Notes: a model not told the origin generated them from the letters alone. A stretch of DNA of 64,000 bases from an uncultured Lachnospiraceae bacterium (GCA_900550475.1 URSA01000002.1:203672-267671); one strand, 5' to 3'; shown: positions 8,868-17,819, counted from the stretch's first letter. Program-made: numbers and translations.

Positions 8868-10694
8868 ATGTGTGGTATTGTGGGATATATCGGAAAAAGA
8901 CAGGCGGCTCCCATTATTCTCGACGGCCTTTCCAAGCTGGAGTACCGTGGGTATGATTCTGCGGGAATGGCAGTGTTTGACGGCGAGAAGATCAATATAG
9001 AGAAGGCAGTGGGACGCCTTAAGGTGTTGGAAAACCTGACCCATGCCGGGGAGACCATGCCGGGGCATGTGGGAATCGGTCACACCCGTTGGGCAACCCA
9101 TGGTGCGCCCAGCGATATCAACGCACATCCTCATTCCAATAAAGATAAGACGATCGCCGTGATACATAACGGTATCATAGAGAACTACATTCCTTTGAGA
9201 AAGAAGCTTCTGGATAAGGGCTATGAATTTATGTCAGAGACCGACACGGAGGTTTTGGTCCAGCTGCTGGACTATTATTACAAGGGTAATCCGCTGGAGG
9301 CAATTACCAAGGTGCTGCATCGTGTGCAGGGCTCTTACGGGCTGGGCATCATGTTTGCGGATCATCCGGATGAAATCTATGCGGCAAGAAAAGACAGTCC
9401 CCTGATCGTGGGAGAGAGCGAGGAAGGCTGTTTTATTGCCTCCGATGTTCCCGCAATCTTAAAATACACCCGTAAGGTCTACTATGTGGACAATCAGGAG
9501 GTGGTACAGCTCAAGGAGGATCAGATCCATTTTTACAGTGTGGATGAGGAAGAGGTATTCAAGGAGCCTGTGACCATTGACTGGGATGCGGACGCTGCGG
9601 AGAAGGAAGGATATGAGCATTTTATGCTCAAGGAGATCTACGAGCAGCCTAAGAAGGTAACAGATACCCTGTCACCCAGAATCAAGGACGGGGATATTGT
9701 AATTGACGAACTGAATATGACGGACGAGGAGCTCCGTGCAGTCAAAAGAATCCATATTGTTGCATGCGGTTCCGCTTATCACACGGGCGTGACGGCAAAA
9801 TATATCATGGAGGGTCTTGCCCGGATTCCGGTGGAGGTGGATGTGGCATCCGAGTTCCGCTACCGCAATCCGATTCTGGAGGAAGGCTCCATGGTTATCG
9901 TGATCAGCCAGTCCGGCGAGACGGCGGATACCCTTGCTGCGCTGCGGGAGGCGAAGGCGAGAGGCTTCAAGGTTCTGGGAATTGTCAATGTGGTGGGAAG
10001 CTCCATTGCCAGGGAGGCGGACAGCGTCATGTATACATGGGCGGGTCCCGAGATCGCGGTGGCAACGACAAAGGCGTACAGTGCCCAGCTTGCCGCACTG
10101 TACCTGCTTGCCATGAAATTCGGAAAGGTGCGCGGAACCGTCAGTGAGGAGCTTTTTGCCGAACTGCTGGAGGATCTGAGGAAGCTGCCAAACCAGATCG
10201 AGCTTCTGCTTGGTCAGAAGGAGAAGATCCAGCGCTTTGCCAACCGTTATGTGGGAGCGCAGGACATTTTCTTCATCGGAAGAGGAATCGATTATGCCAT
10301 TTCACTGGAGGGTTCCCTGAAGCTGAAGGAAATCTCCTACATTCACTCCGAGGCATATCCGGCGGGTGAACTGAAGCATGGTCCTATCGCCCTGATCGAA
10401 GACGGCACGCTGGTGGTCGGCATTGCAACACAGCCCGCACTGTATCAGAAGACGATCAGCAATATGACCGAGGTAAAGGCGAGAGGCGCATTCGTCATGG
10501 CAGTTACCTGCGAGGGCAACCGGGAGATCGAGAAGGCTGCGGATTATGTGGTTTATATCCCGGAGACCAACCCGTACTTTGCTAACTCGCTGGCAATTAT
10601 TCCACTCCAGTTGTTCAGCTACTATGTGGCTGTGGGTAAGGGCTGCGATGTGGATAAGCCGCAGAATCTGGCAAAGTCCGTCACGGTAGAGTAA
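8868..10694 (+). CDS. glmS: Glutamine-fructose-6-phosphate aminotransferase (isomerizing)
   Basis: 608 residues, the standard length. It makes glucosamine-6-phosphate from fructose-6-P and glutamine, the first step to UDP-GlcNAc for peptidoglycan and surface glycans. The N-terminus MCGIVGYIGKR has the catalytic Cys directly after Met. The glutaminase domain carries LEYRGYDSAGMAV, HTRWATHG and NGIIENY. Two SIS sugar-phosphate isomerase domains follow, with ACGSAYHTG, VISQSGETADT, ATTKAYSAQ and a C-terminal end in DKPQNLAKSVTVE. It has its own promoter and is not obviously in an operon, though it follows the polysaccharide cluster it supports. No ribozyme leader is present, which is not unusual outside Bacilli. 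Confidence 0.97.
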   Translation: MCGIVGYIGKRQAAPIILDGLSKLEYRGYDSAGMAVFDGEKINIEKAVGRLKVLENLTHAGETMPGHVGIGHTRWATHGAPSDINAHPHSNKDKTIAVIHNGIIENYIPLRKKLLDKGYEFMSETDTEVLVQLLDYYYKGNPLEAITKVLHRVQGSYGLGIMFADHPDEIYAARKDSPLIVGESEEGCFIASDVPAILKYTRKVYYVDNQEVVQLKEDQIHFYSVDEEEVFKEPVTIDWDADAAEKEGYEHFMLKEIYEQPKKVTDTLSPRIKDGDIVIDELNMTDEELRAVKRIHIVACGSAYHTGVTAKYIMEGLARIPVEVDVASEFRYRNPILEEGSMVIVISQSGETADTLAALREAKARGFKVLGIVNVVGSSIAREADSVMYTWAGPEIAVATTKAYSAQLAALYLLAMKFGKVRGTVSEELFAELLEDLRKLPNQIELLLGQKEKIQRFANRYVGAQDIFFIGRGIDYAISLEGSLKLKEISYIHSEAYPAGELKHGPIALIEDGTLVVGIATQPALYQKTISNMTEVKARGAFVMAVTCEGNREIEKAADYVVYIPETNPYFANSLAIIPLQLFSYYVAVGKGCDVDKPQNLAKSVTVE

Positions 10695-10799
10695 AATAAT
10701 AGCAGAATTTAACACAAAACTCATATTTTCATCACAGAAAAGACACAATTCCTGCCTATACTGAGGGTACAAAGTTAAGGAAAGAGAGGTCATTGTGTT

Positions 10800-12143
10800 A
10801 TGTACGAGAATGACAATTATGTGAATGGATATACAAGCTATCAGCCGTCGCAGGGCATGCCGCAGTATACACAGCCGGCGCCGCAGCCTGAGAAGAAGAA
10901 AAAAGGAGCAGGACATTTCTTCAGAAAGACAATCGCCTGCGCCAGTATGGGGCTTTGCTTCGGGCTCTTTGCCGGAGCGGGCGCTTACGCCGTGGCGGAC
11001 GGAACCGGAATGATCAGCAAATGGGAGGCTGCGCAGGAAGCCTCCGGTGATGTGGCAAAGCTTGAGAGTTATCAGAAGGAAATTGAGAACATGGTAACCG
11101 ACGGAACGGGCTCCACCGCCGTGACGGCCACCAATGTGACCACCGTCACATCCGATGTGTCCGGTATGGTGGAGAAAGCGATGCCGTCCATGGTTTCCAT
11201 CATCAATACCTACACGGAAAGAGTGTCCTATTTCGGTCAGGTGATCGAGCAGGAGGGAAGCGCTTCCGGTTCCGGTATCATTGTGGGACAGAATGACACA
11301 GAGCTTTTAATCGCCACCAACTATCATGTAGTGGAGAACGCAAAGACTCTGAGCGTGCACTTCACGGATGAAACGGATGCCGAGGCAGTGGTCAAGGGTA
11401 CGGATTCCGCTATGGATCTGGCGGTGATCGCGGTGAAACTTTCCGACTTGAGCGAGGATACCAAGAGCGCGATCTCCATTGCAAAGCTTGGAGATTCGGA
11501 GAGCCTTAAGCTGGGTGAGCCTGTTGTGGCAATCGGCAATGCATTGGGTTACGGTCAGTCCGTGACAGTTGGATATGTCAGTGCGCTGAACAGGGAAGTG
11601 ACCATGGAGAGCGGCTCAACAGGAACCTTTATCCAGACGGATGCCGCCATCAACCCGGGCAACTCCGGCGGTGCGCTGCTCAATATGAACGGCGAAGTAA
11701 TCGGCATCAACTCCAGTAAAATCGGCGGTACTTATGTGGAAGGAATCGGCTATGCCATCCCCATCTCCGCAGCGCAGCCTATACTGGAGGATCTGATGAG
11801 CAAGGAAACCCGCGTGAAAGTTGACGGGGACACCGGTTATCTGGGCATTATTCCCCAGTCCGTCACCAGTGATGTGGCAGAGATTTACGGTATGCCGGAG
11901 GGCGTGTATGTCTCCAGAGTCGAGGACGGCACACCGGCTGCCGATGGCGGTCTGCTGAAGGGTGACATCATTACCAAGCTCGACGGAACCAGACTTCAGA
12001 CAGCGGAAGCTCTGCGCGAGCGGCTCGAGTATTACAAACCCGGCGAGACTGTGGAGCTTACGGTGATGAGAAGCATTGACGGCGAATATCAGGAGATTAC
12101 GCTTACCGTCACACTGGGAAGCCGCGATTCCATACAGCAGTAA
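10800..12143 (+). CDS. Membrane-anchored HtrA/DegP-type serine protease
   Basis: 447 residues: a Gln/Pro-rich cytoplasmic head, one membrane segment (residues about 43-63), an extracytoplasmic trypsin-like domain and a C-terminal PDZ domain. The triad is visible: His in ATNYHVVENA near residue 176, Asp in DSAMDLAVIAVK, and Ser in NPGNSGGALLN near 289. The PDZ has TGYLGI and the peptide-binding region GVYVSRVEDGTPA. HtrA proteins degrade or refold damaged exported proteins. The 105-base leader region is AT-rich with a TATACT -10-like box about 40 bases before the ATG but no convincing -35. A two-component regulator of the CssR kind is possible but not shown. A strong terminator follows. Confidence 0.95.
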   Translation: MYENDNYVNGYTSYQPSQGMPQYTQPAPQPEKKKKGAGHFFRKTIACASMGLCFGLFAGAGAYAVADGTGMISKWEAAQEASGDVAKLESYQKEIENMVTDGTGSTAVTATNVTTVTSDVSGMVEKAMPSMVSIINTYTERVSYFGQVIEQEGSASGSGIIVGQNDTELLIATNYHVVENAKTLSVHFTDETDAEAVVKGTDSAMDLAVIAVKLSDLSEDTKSAISIAKLGDSESLKLGEPVVAIGNALGYGQSVTVGYVSALNREVTMESGSTGTFIQTDAAINPGNSGGALLNMNGEVIGINSSKIGGTYVEGIGYAIPISAAQPILEDLMSKETRVKVDGDTGYLGIIPQSVTSDVAEIYGMPEGVYVSRVEDGTPAADGGLLKGDIITKLDGTRLQTAEALRERLEYYKPGETVELTVMRSIDGEYQEITLTVTLGSRDSIQQ

Positions 12144-12155
12144 GATTGATTATGT

Positions 12156-12196
12156 ACCTGCGGATATACAGGAAGCCTGTGTATCCGCAGGTTTTT
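12156..12196. terminator. Intrinsic terminator between convergent htrA-type gene and rloB
   Basis: A 16-bp stem (ACCTGCGGATATACAG with CTGTGTATCCGCAGGT, one wobble) and a four-base loop are followed by TTTTT on the plus strand. It lies between two convergent genes and could also stop minus-strand transcripts, but the T-run favours the plus strand. Confidence 0.85.
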
Positions 12197-12203
12197 GATA
12201 TCA

Positions 12204-12881
12204 TCACCTCACTATGAGATACGGTTTCAGTTTCGCTATAAGAGTGTGAATCTTAGTTCCGGGGGCAGAGGCGGAAGGTGATTTGCCTTTGTTGAGTATA
12301 TCCAGTTTTTCGGCGTTTGAAATTGCTGTATCTATGTAGGGGAATAAAATGTGAAACATATCGCTGCGATTTTTTTCATAACAACCTAAGCCTAAAGAGT
12401 TGAGAATCAGAGATAGTTTAGAAAGATACGAGTTTCTGTGAAGGTCAGACTGTATAAAGTGGAAGTGGAGCAGAAACCACAATTCAATACATTGGTTTGA
12501 CCAGATGGCGTGGTATGTGGTTTCTGCGGTTGATTGGGCGGCGCAGAGCCCTGCGGTCTTGTTGATATGCTCTGCGGGAAAGCCGTCTGTGTCATAGACA
12601 ATCCATACATGTTTATAGATGTTGGCGGATGCCGATGCCATCTGCTTGGCTTTTTGAAACAAGCCCAGAGTATTATTTCCTGTTCCACAGATGTTAAGCT
12701 GGATCCTGTCCGGATAGGAATTGTTGATGATCTCTTTCATTGCACCGAAGTACGCAGGTTCGGTGTTAGTACCTTCGGTGATAATCAAGTGATATTCCGG
12801 CTGGATTTTTATCGGCTTATCCCGCCTGCCTTTCATCCAGCCTTTATCAAGATCACTTTTCTTAAATGGTTTCAAACTCAT
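12204..12881 (-). CDS. RloB-like protein (AbiLii-type effector of an abortive infection module)
   Basis: 225 residues. The N-terminal part has the RloB signature: HLIITEGTNTEPAYF near residues 31-45, then NICGTGNNTLGL, VWIVYDTDGFP (Asp97, Asp99) and SNQCIELWFLLHF. RloB proteins have a Toprim-like fold and are the second gene of restriction-linked rloAB pairs and of AbiL-type phage exclusion. The likely role is a nuclease effector controlled by the neighbouring ATPase (inference from family). Its start overlaps the stop of the upstream ATPase gene (ATGA), so the two are translated together. The pair lies between conserved housekeeping genes and is more AT-rich than its neighbours, consistent with gain by transfer. 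Predicted to be intact. Confidence 0.85.
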   Translation of the reverse strand: MSLKPFKKSDLDKGWMKGRRDKPIKIQPEYHLIITEGTNTEPAYFGAMKEIINNSYPDRIQLNICGTGNNTLGLFQKAKQMASASANIYKHVWIVYDTDGFPAEHINKTAGLCAAQSTAETTYHAIWSNQCIELWFLLHFHFIQSDLHRNSYLSKLSLILNSLGLGCYEKNRSDMFHILFPYIDTAISNAEKLDILNKGKSPSASAPGTKIHTLIAKLKPYLIVR

Positions 12882-14083
12882 GTAAAATCACCTCCCAACA
12901 TGTTGGAGAGGTACGGATCTGCACCATAGCGTCCCTCAAGGTATTGCTTATCGTATGCTGCCGTACTTTTGATCCGATCATTGTCTTCCCCACGGATTTC
13001 ATGAAGAGAGTAAATTTCACTTTCGTGCCGCATATTTTCTGCTGCAAACCAGATTTCGTCACGGCGGAAAACGGTGTTTTTCAGGGTGGACATATCGTGG
13101 GAGGTAAACAAAAGCTGAGCGCCGAATTTGTTGATTTCTTTGTTTTTGAATAGTGAAATGACATAGCGCAGCAGCTTCGGATGGAGTTTCGCGTCCAATT
13201 CGTCAACAATGACCAGACGCCCCTCCCGCAGAGCAAGCAGGATGACCGGAAGAACAGTTACAAGCTTGCGCGTACCGTCAGATTCTTCTGAAAAGGATAG
13301 TTCATATTCATGGGAGCCCAGTGTTCTTTTCATAAAAAGCTGCTTATGATCCTCGTCGTACCGGTAATCTGCGATGTCAATATCCATGTCGTTAAGTGCA
13401 TGAATGAGCTGCGCCTTTTCCCGATTACTTGTATCAAGCATAATTTGCGGGAATGTTTCCGATCCGGCGTAACTTTGAATGATGCAGCTTTCAAACCAAG
13501 CCATGACCTCACTGATCACGGCAATATTATAATTGATGGCAAGGAAAGAAAGATAGGGCATTTTGAGATTGACATCGGTGTTGATATTTTTCTTATTGAT
13601 TGTGTAGCCAAGTGTAACATGGGTGGTTTCCCGCTCGTAGATGGTCGCGGTTTTCTTTCCGGTAATTGCCCTGCGGTATAGTCCTTCTGAGACAATTTCA
13701 TCATTCTTCAGTGCGATATAGTAGCAGTATTCATTTTGATTGATCCGAAAAAATAAACGGAACTCGGTCGGTTTATTTTTTGATGTCTCGTCGAAGAGAA
13801 ACGGAACGGCATCGACTTTCTGCTGAAGAATGAGCCCATTCTGATTTTTTCCCAACTCATTTACAGGATTCACGATTGTGGAGATCACACAGGAAAGAGC
13901 GTGCAGTAAGTTGGACTTTCCGCCCGCATTCGGACCGTACACGACGCTGACGGGAACGAGGGAAACCGCTTTATCTGCATCAATAAGCGTATCTTTGAAT
14001 TCCGGAAGAACAGACGCCTGAAAGTCAAAAGTAGTTTCCTTTTTGTATGATTTGAAATTTTGGAATGAAAACTGGCATAACAT
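12878..14083 (-). CDS. RloA-like AAA/ABC-type ATPase (AbiLi-type)
   Basis: 401 residues of the SMC/OLD-like ATPase group found with RloB. Walker A GPNAGGKSN is at residues 50-58, an ABC-like signature SDGTRKL at 268-274, Walker B VIVDELDAKLHP at 291-302, and the switch His in FTSHDMS at 327-333. The N-terminal NFKSYKKETTFDF is typical of AAA_15/AAA_21 proteins. In known pairs the ATPase senses phage activity and licenses the partner nuclease. It has its own promoter 27-55 bases upstream and an AGGAGGT site seven bases before the ATG. The 3' end overlaps rloB by four bases. No methyltransferase or other restriction gene is nearby, so it is probably a stand-alone defence module. Confidence 0.87.
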   Translation of the reverse strand: MLCQFSFQNFKSYKKETTFDFQASVLPEFKDTLIDADKAVSLVPVSVVYGPNAGGKSNLLHALSCVISTIVNPVNELGKNQNGLILQQKVDAVPFLFDETSKNKPTEFRLFFRINQNEYCYYIALKNDEIVSEGLYRRAITGKKTATIYERETTHVTLGYTINKKNINTDVNLKMPYLSFLAINYNIAVISEVMAWFESCIIQSYAGSETFPQIMLDTSNREKAQLIHALNDMDIDIADYRYDEDHKQLFMKRTLGSHEYELSFSEESDGTRKLVTVLPVILLALREGRLVIVDELDAKLHPKLLRYVISLFKNKEINKFGAQLLFTSHDMSTLKNTVFRRDEIWFAAENMRHESEIYSLHEIRGEDNDRIKSTAAYDKQYLEGRYGADPYLSNMLGGDFT

Positions 14084-14109
14084 ATTTTACACCTCCTTTT
14101 CCTAACGTC

Positions 14110-14138
14110 ATTATATAAGATTAAAACGTAAAATACAA
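14110..14138 (-). promoter_or_regulatory. Promoter of the rloAB module
   Basis: Reading the minus strand: TTGTAT, exactly 17 bases, TATAAT, placed about 27 bases before the ATG of the ATPase gene. The consensus -10 and correct spacing make it a good candidate. Confidence 0.65.
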
Positions 14139-14224
14139 GTTTTTTATTTGATTTAAGAAAAAAACATTCTCAAAACGCATATAAAACTTCAAAATGTAAG
14201 TTATTTTGTTTAGAAAAACTTCAC

Positions 14225-14253
14225 TTGTATCGTATAGGCAGATTCGATATAAT
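14225..14253 (+). promoter_or_regulatory. Promoter of the clpX-type gene
   Basis: TTGTAT, 17 bases, TATAAT. The predicted start near 14260 leaves a leader of about 104 bases that begins with a hairpin. Confidence 0.65.
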
Positions 14254-14260
14254 AAGGCTG

Positions 14261-14350
14261 ACGGAGCGGGATGCTCCGTAAAAGCGATCACTAGCTTTGT
14301 GTCTGCGCGCACTTGACACAAACTCGCTATGCATAAAAGACATGCGCAGA
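14261..14350 (+). other. Structured 5' leader of the clpX-type mRNA
   Basis: Hairpin 1 (ACGGAGC with GCTCCGT, five-base loop, 14261-14279) would sit at the very 5' end of the transcript. Hairpin 2 (14283-14328) has an outer AGCGA/TCGCT clamp and an 8-bp stem TTTGTGTC/GACACAAA. TCTGCGC at 14302-14308, partly in the loop of hairpin 2, is the exact complement of GCGCAGA at 14344-14350, which lies four bases before the ribosome site GGAG. Two alternative pairings around the ribosome site suggest translational control (inference). I do not recognise a known riboswitch class. Confidence 0.45.
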
Positions 14351-14363
14351 AATGGAGAAAAAT

Positions 14364-15854
14364 ATGACAGATCAGGATAAAAGAGATGATGATTTGATAG
14401 ATGAGGTGAAATCCGAGAACGAATCGGAGAAGGAGCCCGAAAAAGAGTACGAGGATGTCTGCTTTATCTGCCGCAGACCGGAGAGCAAGGCTGGGAAGAT
14501 GTTTAAGCTGCCGAACAATATCTGTGTGTGCAGCGACTGTATGCACAAAACCATGGATACGGTGAGCCAGTTTGACTATCAGGGCATGCTGAATAATCCG
14601 GCGTTCCAGCAGGATCTGAACAACCTGCAGAAGAACGGCTTCCCCAATATCAGCTTTGTAAATATTGCGGATCTGCAGGGGGACGGCGGAATCCCGAACA
14701 AGCAGAAGCTGAAAAAGAAAAAGACCGGGGAGGAGGCGCAGCCGGTGCTCAATATCAAGGATATTCCTGCGCCCCACAAGATCAAGGCAAGTCTGGACGA
14801 ATATGTGGTAGGGCAGGAGCATGCCAAGAAGGTGATTTCCGTGGCGGTGTATAACCACTATAAGCGCGTTGCCACGGGAACCATGGATGATATAGAGATC
14901 GAAAAATCCAACATGCTGATGATCGGCCCCACCGGCTGCGGAAAAACGTATCTGGTAAAGACGCTGGCAAGGCTGCTGGATGTGCCTCTTGCCATTGCGG
15001 ATGCCACTTCCCTGACGGAGGCGGGTTACATCGGCGACGACATCGAGAGCGTGGTGTCAAAGCTTCTGGCGGCTGCGGACAACGATGTGGAAAAGGCGGA
15101 GAGAGGCATCATTTTTATCGATGAGATCGACAAGATCGCCAAGAAGAAGAATACCACTTCCAGGGATGTGAGCGGCGAATCGGTGCAGCAGGGAATGCTC
15201 AAGCTTTTAGAGGGCGCGGAGGTGGAGGTGCCTGTGGGTGCGAACAGCAAGAATGCCATGGTTCCGCTTGCAACCATCAATACCCGCAACATTCTGTTTA
15301 TCTGCGGCGGCGCATTCCCGGATCTGACGGATATCATCAAGGAGAGACTGACCAAGCAGAGCTCCATGGGATTCAACGCCCAGCTTAAGGATCAGTATGA
15401 CGACGACAAGAATCTGCTGTCCAAGGTGACGGTGGAGGATATCCGCAAATTCGGTATGATTCCCGAATTTATCGGGAGGCTCCCCATTATTTTCACATTG
15501 GAGGGGCTTTCCAAGGAGATGATGGTGAAGATTCTGAAGGAGCCGAAGAACGCAATCCTCAAGCAGTACCAGAAGCTTCTTGAGCTGGATGAAGTACAGC
15601 TCTCCTTCACGGATGAAGCCCTCGAGGCGATTGCGGAGAAAGCCATGGAGAGGGAGACGGGCGCCAGAGCGCTCCGCTCCATCATTGAAGATTTCATGCT
15701 GGATATCATGTATGAAATTCCGAAGGATGACAATATCGGCAGGGTGACTATTACCCGCGAGTATATCGAGGGAACCGGTGGCCCGGTCATCGACATCAGG
15801 AACACAGGTGCGGTAAACCCGGATGACCTGAACAGTCTGCCGGAGGAGGTATAA
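14364..15854 (+). CDS. clpX: ClpX-type AAA+ unfoldase (ATP-dependent Clp protease ATP-binding subunit)
   Basis: 496 residues from the ATG that has GGAG at a spacing of six. An ATG four codons upstream is the alternative. A C4 zinc-binding domain (CFIC near residue 32, VCSDC near 59) is followed by an unusually long, Lys-rich linker before the AAA+ core. The core has Walker A MIGPTGCGKTYL, pore loop EAGYIGDD, Walker B FIDEIDKIAKKK, RDVSGESVQQGMLKLLEGAEV, sensor region CGGAFPDL, MGF in the place of the ClpP-docking IGF loop, and IPEFIGRLP. ClpX unfolds tagged proteins and feeds ClpP. No clpP, tig or lon is adjacent, and at about 70 residues longer than usual this may be a second ClpX-like paralogue rather than the housekeeping copy. 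Confidence 0.9.
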   Translation: MTDQDKRDDDLIDEVKSENESEKEPEKEYEDVCFICRRPESKAGKMFKLPNNICVCSDCMHKTMDTVSQFDYQGMLNNPAFQQDLNNLQKNGFPNISFVNIADLQGDGGIPNKQKLKKKKTGEEAQPVLNIKDIPAPHKIKASLDEYVVGQEHAKKVISVAVYNHYKRVATGTMDDIEIEKSNMLMIGPTGCGKTYLVKTLARLLDVPLAIADATSLTEAGYIGDDIESVVSKLLAAADNDVEKAERGIIFIDEIDKIAKKKNTTSRDVSGESVQQGMLKLLEGAEVEVPVGANSKNAMVPLATINTRNILFICGGAFPDLTDIIKERLTKQSSMGFNAQLKDQYDDDKNLLSKVTVEDIRKFGMIPEFIGRLPIIFTLEGLSKEMMVKILKEPKNAILKQYQKLLELDEVQLSFTDEALEAIAEKAMERETGARALRSIIEDFMLDIMYEIPKDDNIGRVTITREYIEGTGGPVIDIRNTGAVNPDDLNSLPEEV

Positions 15855-15913
15855 TGCCACAGGGTGCAAATTTTGGATTCCGCTGCATATAGTGAAGAAA
15901 AAAGGTTTGCGCC

Positions 15914-17629
15914 ATGACCTGTAAAGAAAAAATATTATCGGAGGATTTTGAGGAGGTGATTCTGGATTTCACCCTCCCGCAGCCTCCGGGGGATTATTGC
16001 TATAAAGTGATCAATGAGGAGTTTGGCATTGCCTATGTTCCGCTGACGGGGTTGAGGAGCACGGTGGATTCGCTCTATGCCTATCAGTATCTGCCAAAGG
16101 TGTTCGGGCTGATGCAGGAGCCCCCTGCAGCGCAGGCGGATTCCGGCACCCAGTTCGATCCCGTCAGCCTGATTGCCTCGGGAATCTTACCCGTGCAGAG
16201 ACCGCCCCTTGGATTGAAAGGACGCGGAGTGGTACTGGCTTTCGTGGACACGGGGATCCGTTTTGCAGAAAAAGCATTTTTAAACGAGGCGGGAAATACC
16301 AGAATCCTTTCCATCTGGGATCAGACGATTCAGAGCGGGGATCCGCCTGCCGGATATGAATACGGAACAGAATATACAAGAGAGGATATCAACAGGGCGT
16401 TACAGGAGGAGAATCCCTATGAGGCGCTTCCGTCCTATGATGAGATCGGACATGGGACAGAGCTGGCAAGCGTGGCAGCGGGCAGCGCTGTGGACGGAGG
16501 ACGTACTTTTCTGGGAGCGGCGCCGGAGGCGGGTATCGTGGTGATAAAACTGCGGCAGACAAAACAGTATCTGCGGCAGTATTATTTTATTCCGGAGGAG
16601 GTTCCGGCGTATACGGAGACGGATATTATGCTGGGGGTCAAGTATGCGGAATCCTTTGCCGTCACGTTCAGGCGTCCGGTGGTGATCTGTATCGGACTTG
16701 GCAATAACAGCGGAAATCATGTGCTGGGCTCCGCCCTTGCCCAATATTTGAACAGCATTGCCGCAGTCCGCAACAGAGGTTTGGTGATCTGCGGCGGCAA
16801 TGAGGGGAATGCCGCCCACCATTTCAGCGGTGCGGTGCCGAAAGGGGACGCGGACGCCCATACCGATGTGGAGATAAGGGTCGGAGAGGGCGAGAGGGGA
16901 TTTATCACGGAAATGTGGGGCTCGATCCCGGAGGTGTACTATGTCTCGGTGCAGACCCCGGGCGGGGAGACGATTCCACGGTTCCGGCTGGGAATGGGGC
17001 AGAGCCTGACATACTCCTTTATTTACGAGCGGACAAAGCTTACCATCAGCAGTATTCTGGTGGAACCCAATTCCGGGGAAGAGCTGATCGTGTTCCGGTT
17101 CGAGGATCCCACGCCGGGCGTGTGGACGATCCGCGTATATTCCTCCCAGACGGGAGGAGAAGGGGCGTTTCATATGTGGCTTCCCATCACGCAGTTTCTG
17201 CGGGGAGAAACCGTGTTTTTGCGTCCTGATCCCTATGGGACGCTGACGGATCCGGGAATCGCCTACAGACCCATCACCACCTCGGCTTACAATGACCGGG
17301 GAAACAGTATCTACATTAATTCGGGAAGGGGATTTTTGAGAAACGGCATTATCAAGCCGGATCTGGCAGCGCCGGGAGTGGAGGTGCAGACCGTTCTGGG
17401 GCGAACCTCCGGCTCGGGCGTGGGTGCCGCCATGGCAGCGGGCGGGGTCGCCCAGTTTCTGGAGTGGGCGGTGGTGGAGCAGAACAGCCTGCTGGCGGAG
17501 AGCCATGAAATCAAAAGCTACTTCATACGGGGGGCGAGCCGGACGCCGGAGCGCAGCTATCCCAACCGGGAATGGGGGTACGGCACGCTCAATGTGGCGG
17601 GAACCTTCGAGGCGCTGGCGGGCGTGTGA
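15914..17629 (+). CDS. S8 subtilisin-like protein of clostridial Csp type, catalytic Ser replaced by Gly
   Basis: 571 residues without a signal peptide, resembling the CspB/CspC-type subtilases of Clostridia with an inserted beta-rich domain between the oxyanion Asn and the Ser segment. Catalytic Asp (LAFVDTGIRF, residue 112), His (IGHGTELASVAAG, residue 180) and the oxyanion Asn region (ICGGNEGNAAHH) are all present. The Ser segment reads SGSGVGAAMAAG where relatives have SGTSVAAAITAG. Aligning on the AG eight residues downstream puts Gly502 at the nucleophile position. The protein is therefore predicted to be a pseudoprotease, as in C. difficile CspC and CspA, or a scaffold. The codons are unambiguous (GGC TCG GGC GTG). 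It lies 59 bases after clpX with no clear promoter, so it may be cotranscribed. Confidence 0.88.
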   Translation: MTCKEKILSEDFEEVILDFTLPQPPGDYCYKVINEEFGIAYVPLTGLRSTVDSLYAYQYLPKVFGLMQEPPAAQADSGTQFDPVSLIASGILPVQRPPLGLKGRGVVLAFVDTGIRFAEKAFLNEAGNTRILSIWDQTIQSGDPPAGYEYGTEYTREDINRALQEENPYEALPSYDEIGHGTELASVAAGSAVDGGRTFLGAAPEAGIVVIKLRQTKQYLRQYYFIPEEVPAYTETDIMLGVKYAESFAVTFRRPVVICIGLGNNSGNHVLGSALAQYLNSIAAVRNRGLVICGGNEGNAAHHFSGAVPKGDADAHTDVEIRVGEGERGFITEMWGSIPEVYYVSVQTPGGETIPRFRLGMGQSLTYSFIYERTKLTISSILVEPNSGEELIVFRFEDPTPGVWTIRVYSSQTGGEGAFHMWLPITQFLRGETVFLRPDPYGTLTDPGIAYRPITTSAYNDRGNSIYINSGRGFLRNGIIKPDLAAPGVEVQTVLGRTSGSGVGAAMAAGGVAQFLEWAVVEQNSLLAESHEIKSYFIRGASRTPERSYPNREWGYGTLNVAGTFEALAGV

Positions 17630-17819
17630 AGCCCGCCTATTCGCTGCGCAGTGCCACCCCGGGATCCTTTTTCGCAGCCGGAGGGACCGAGGATGGAGAC
17701 AAACTCGCTCTCCCGGAAACAGAGGCAGATTCCTTTCAGTGCGTGAACCGTGTCGGTGTAGATGTGTCAACCATTCTCATCAGTATGCCCGGTGCGGTGG
17801 CGTCTGATGCGGAAACCGG
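17630..17819. other. Intergenic stretch without a recognisable gene
   Basis: About 190 GC-rich bases between the subtilase stop and the next promoter. Open frames cross it on both strands but have no ribosome sites and no recognisable protein motifs. It could be decayed coding sequence. I see no terminator in it. Confidence 0.4.

Noticed and set aside
16400..17770. 456-codon minus-strand frame opposite the subtilase
   Set aside because: No motifs, no ribosome site, and the plus-strand subtilase motifs are clear.
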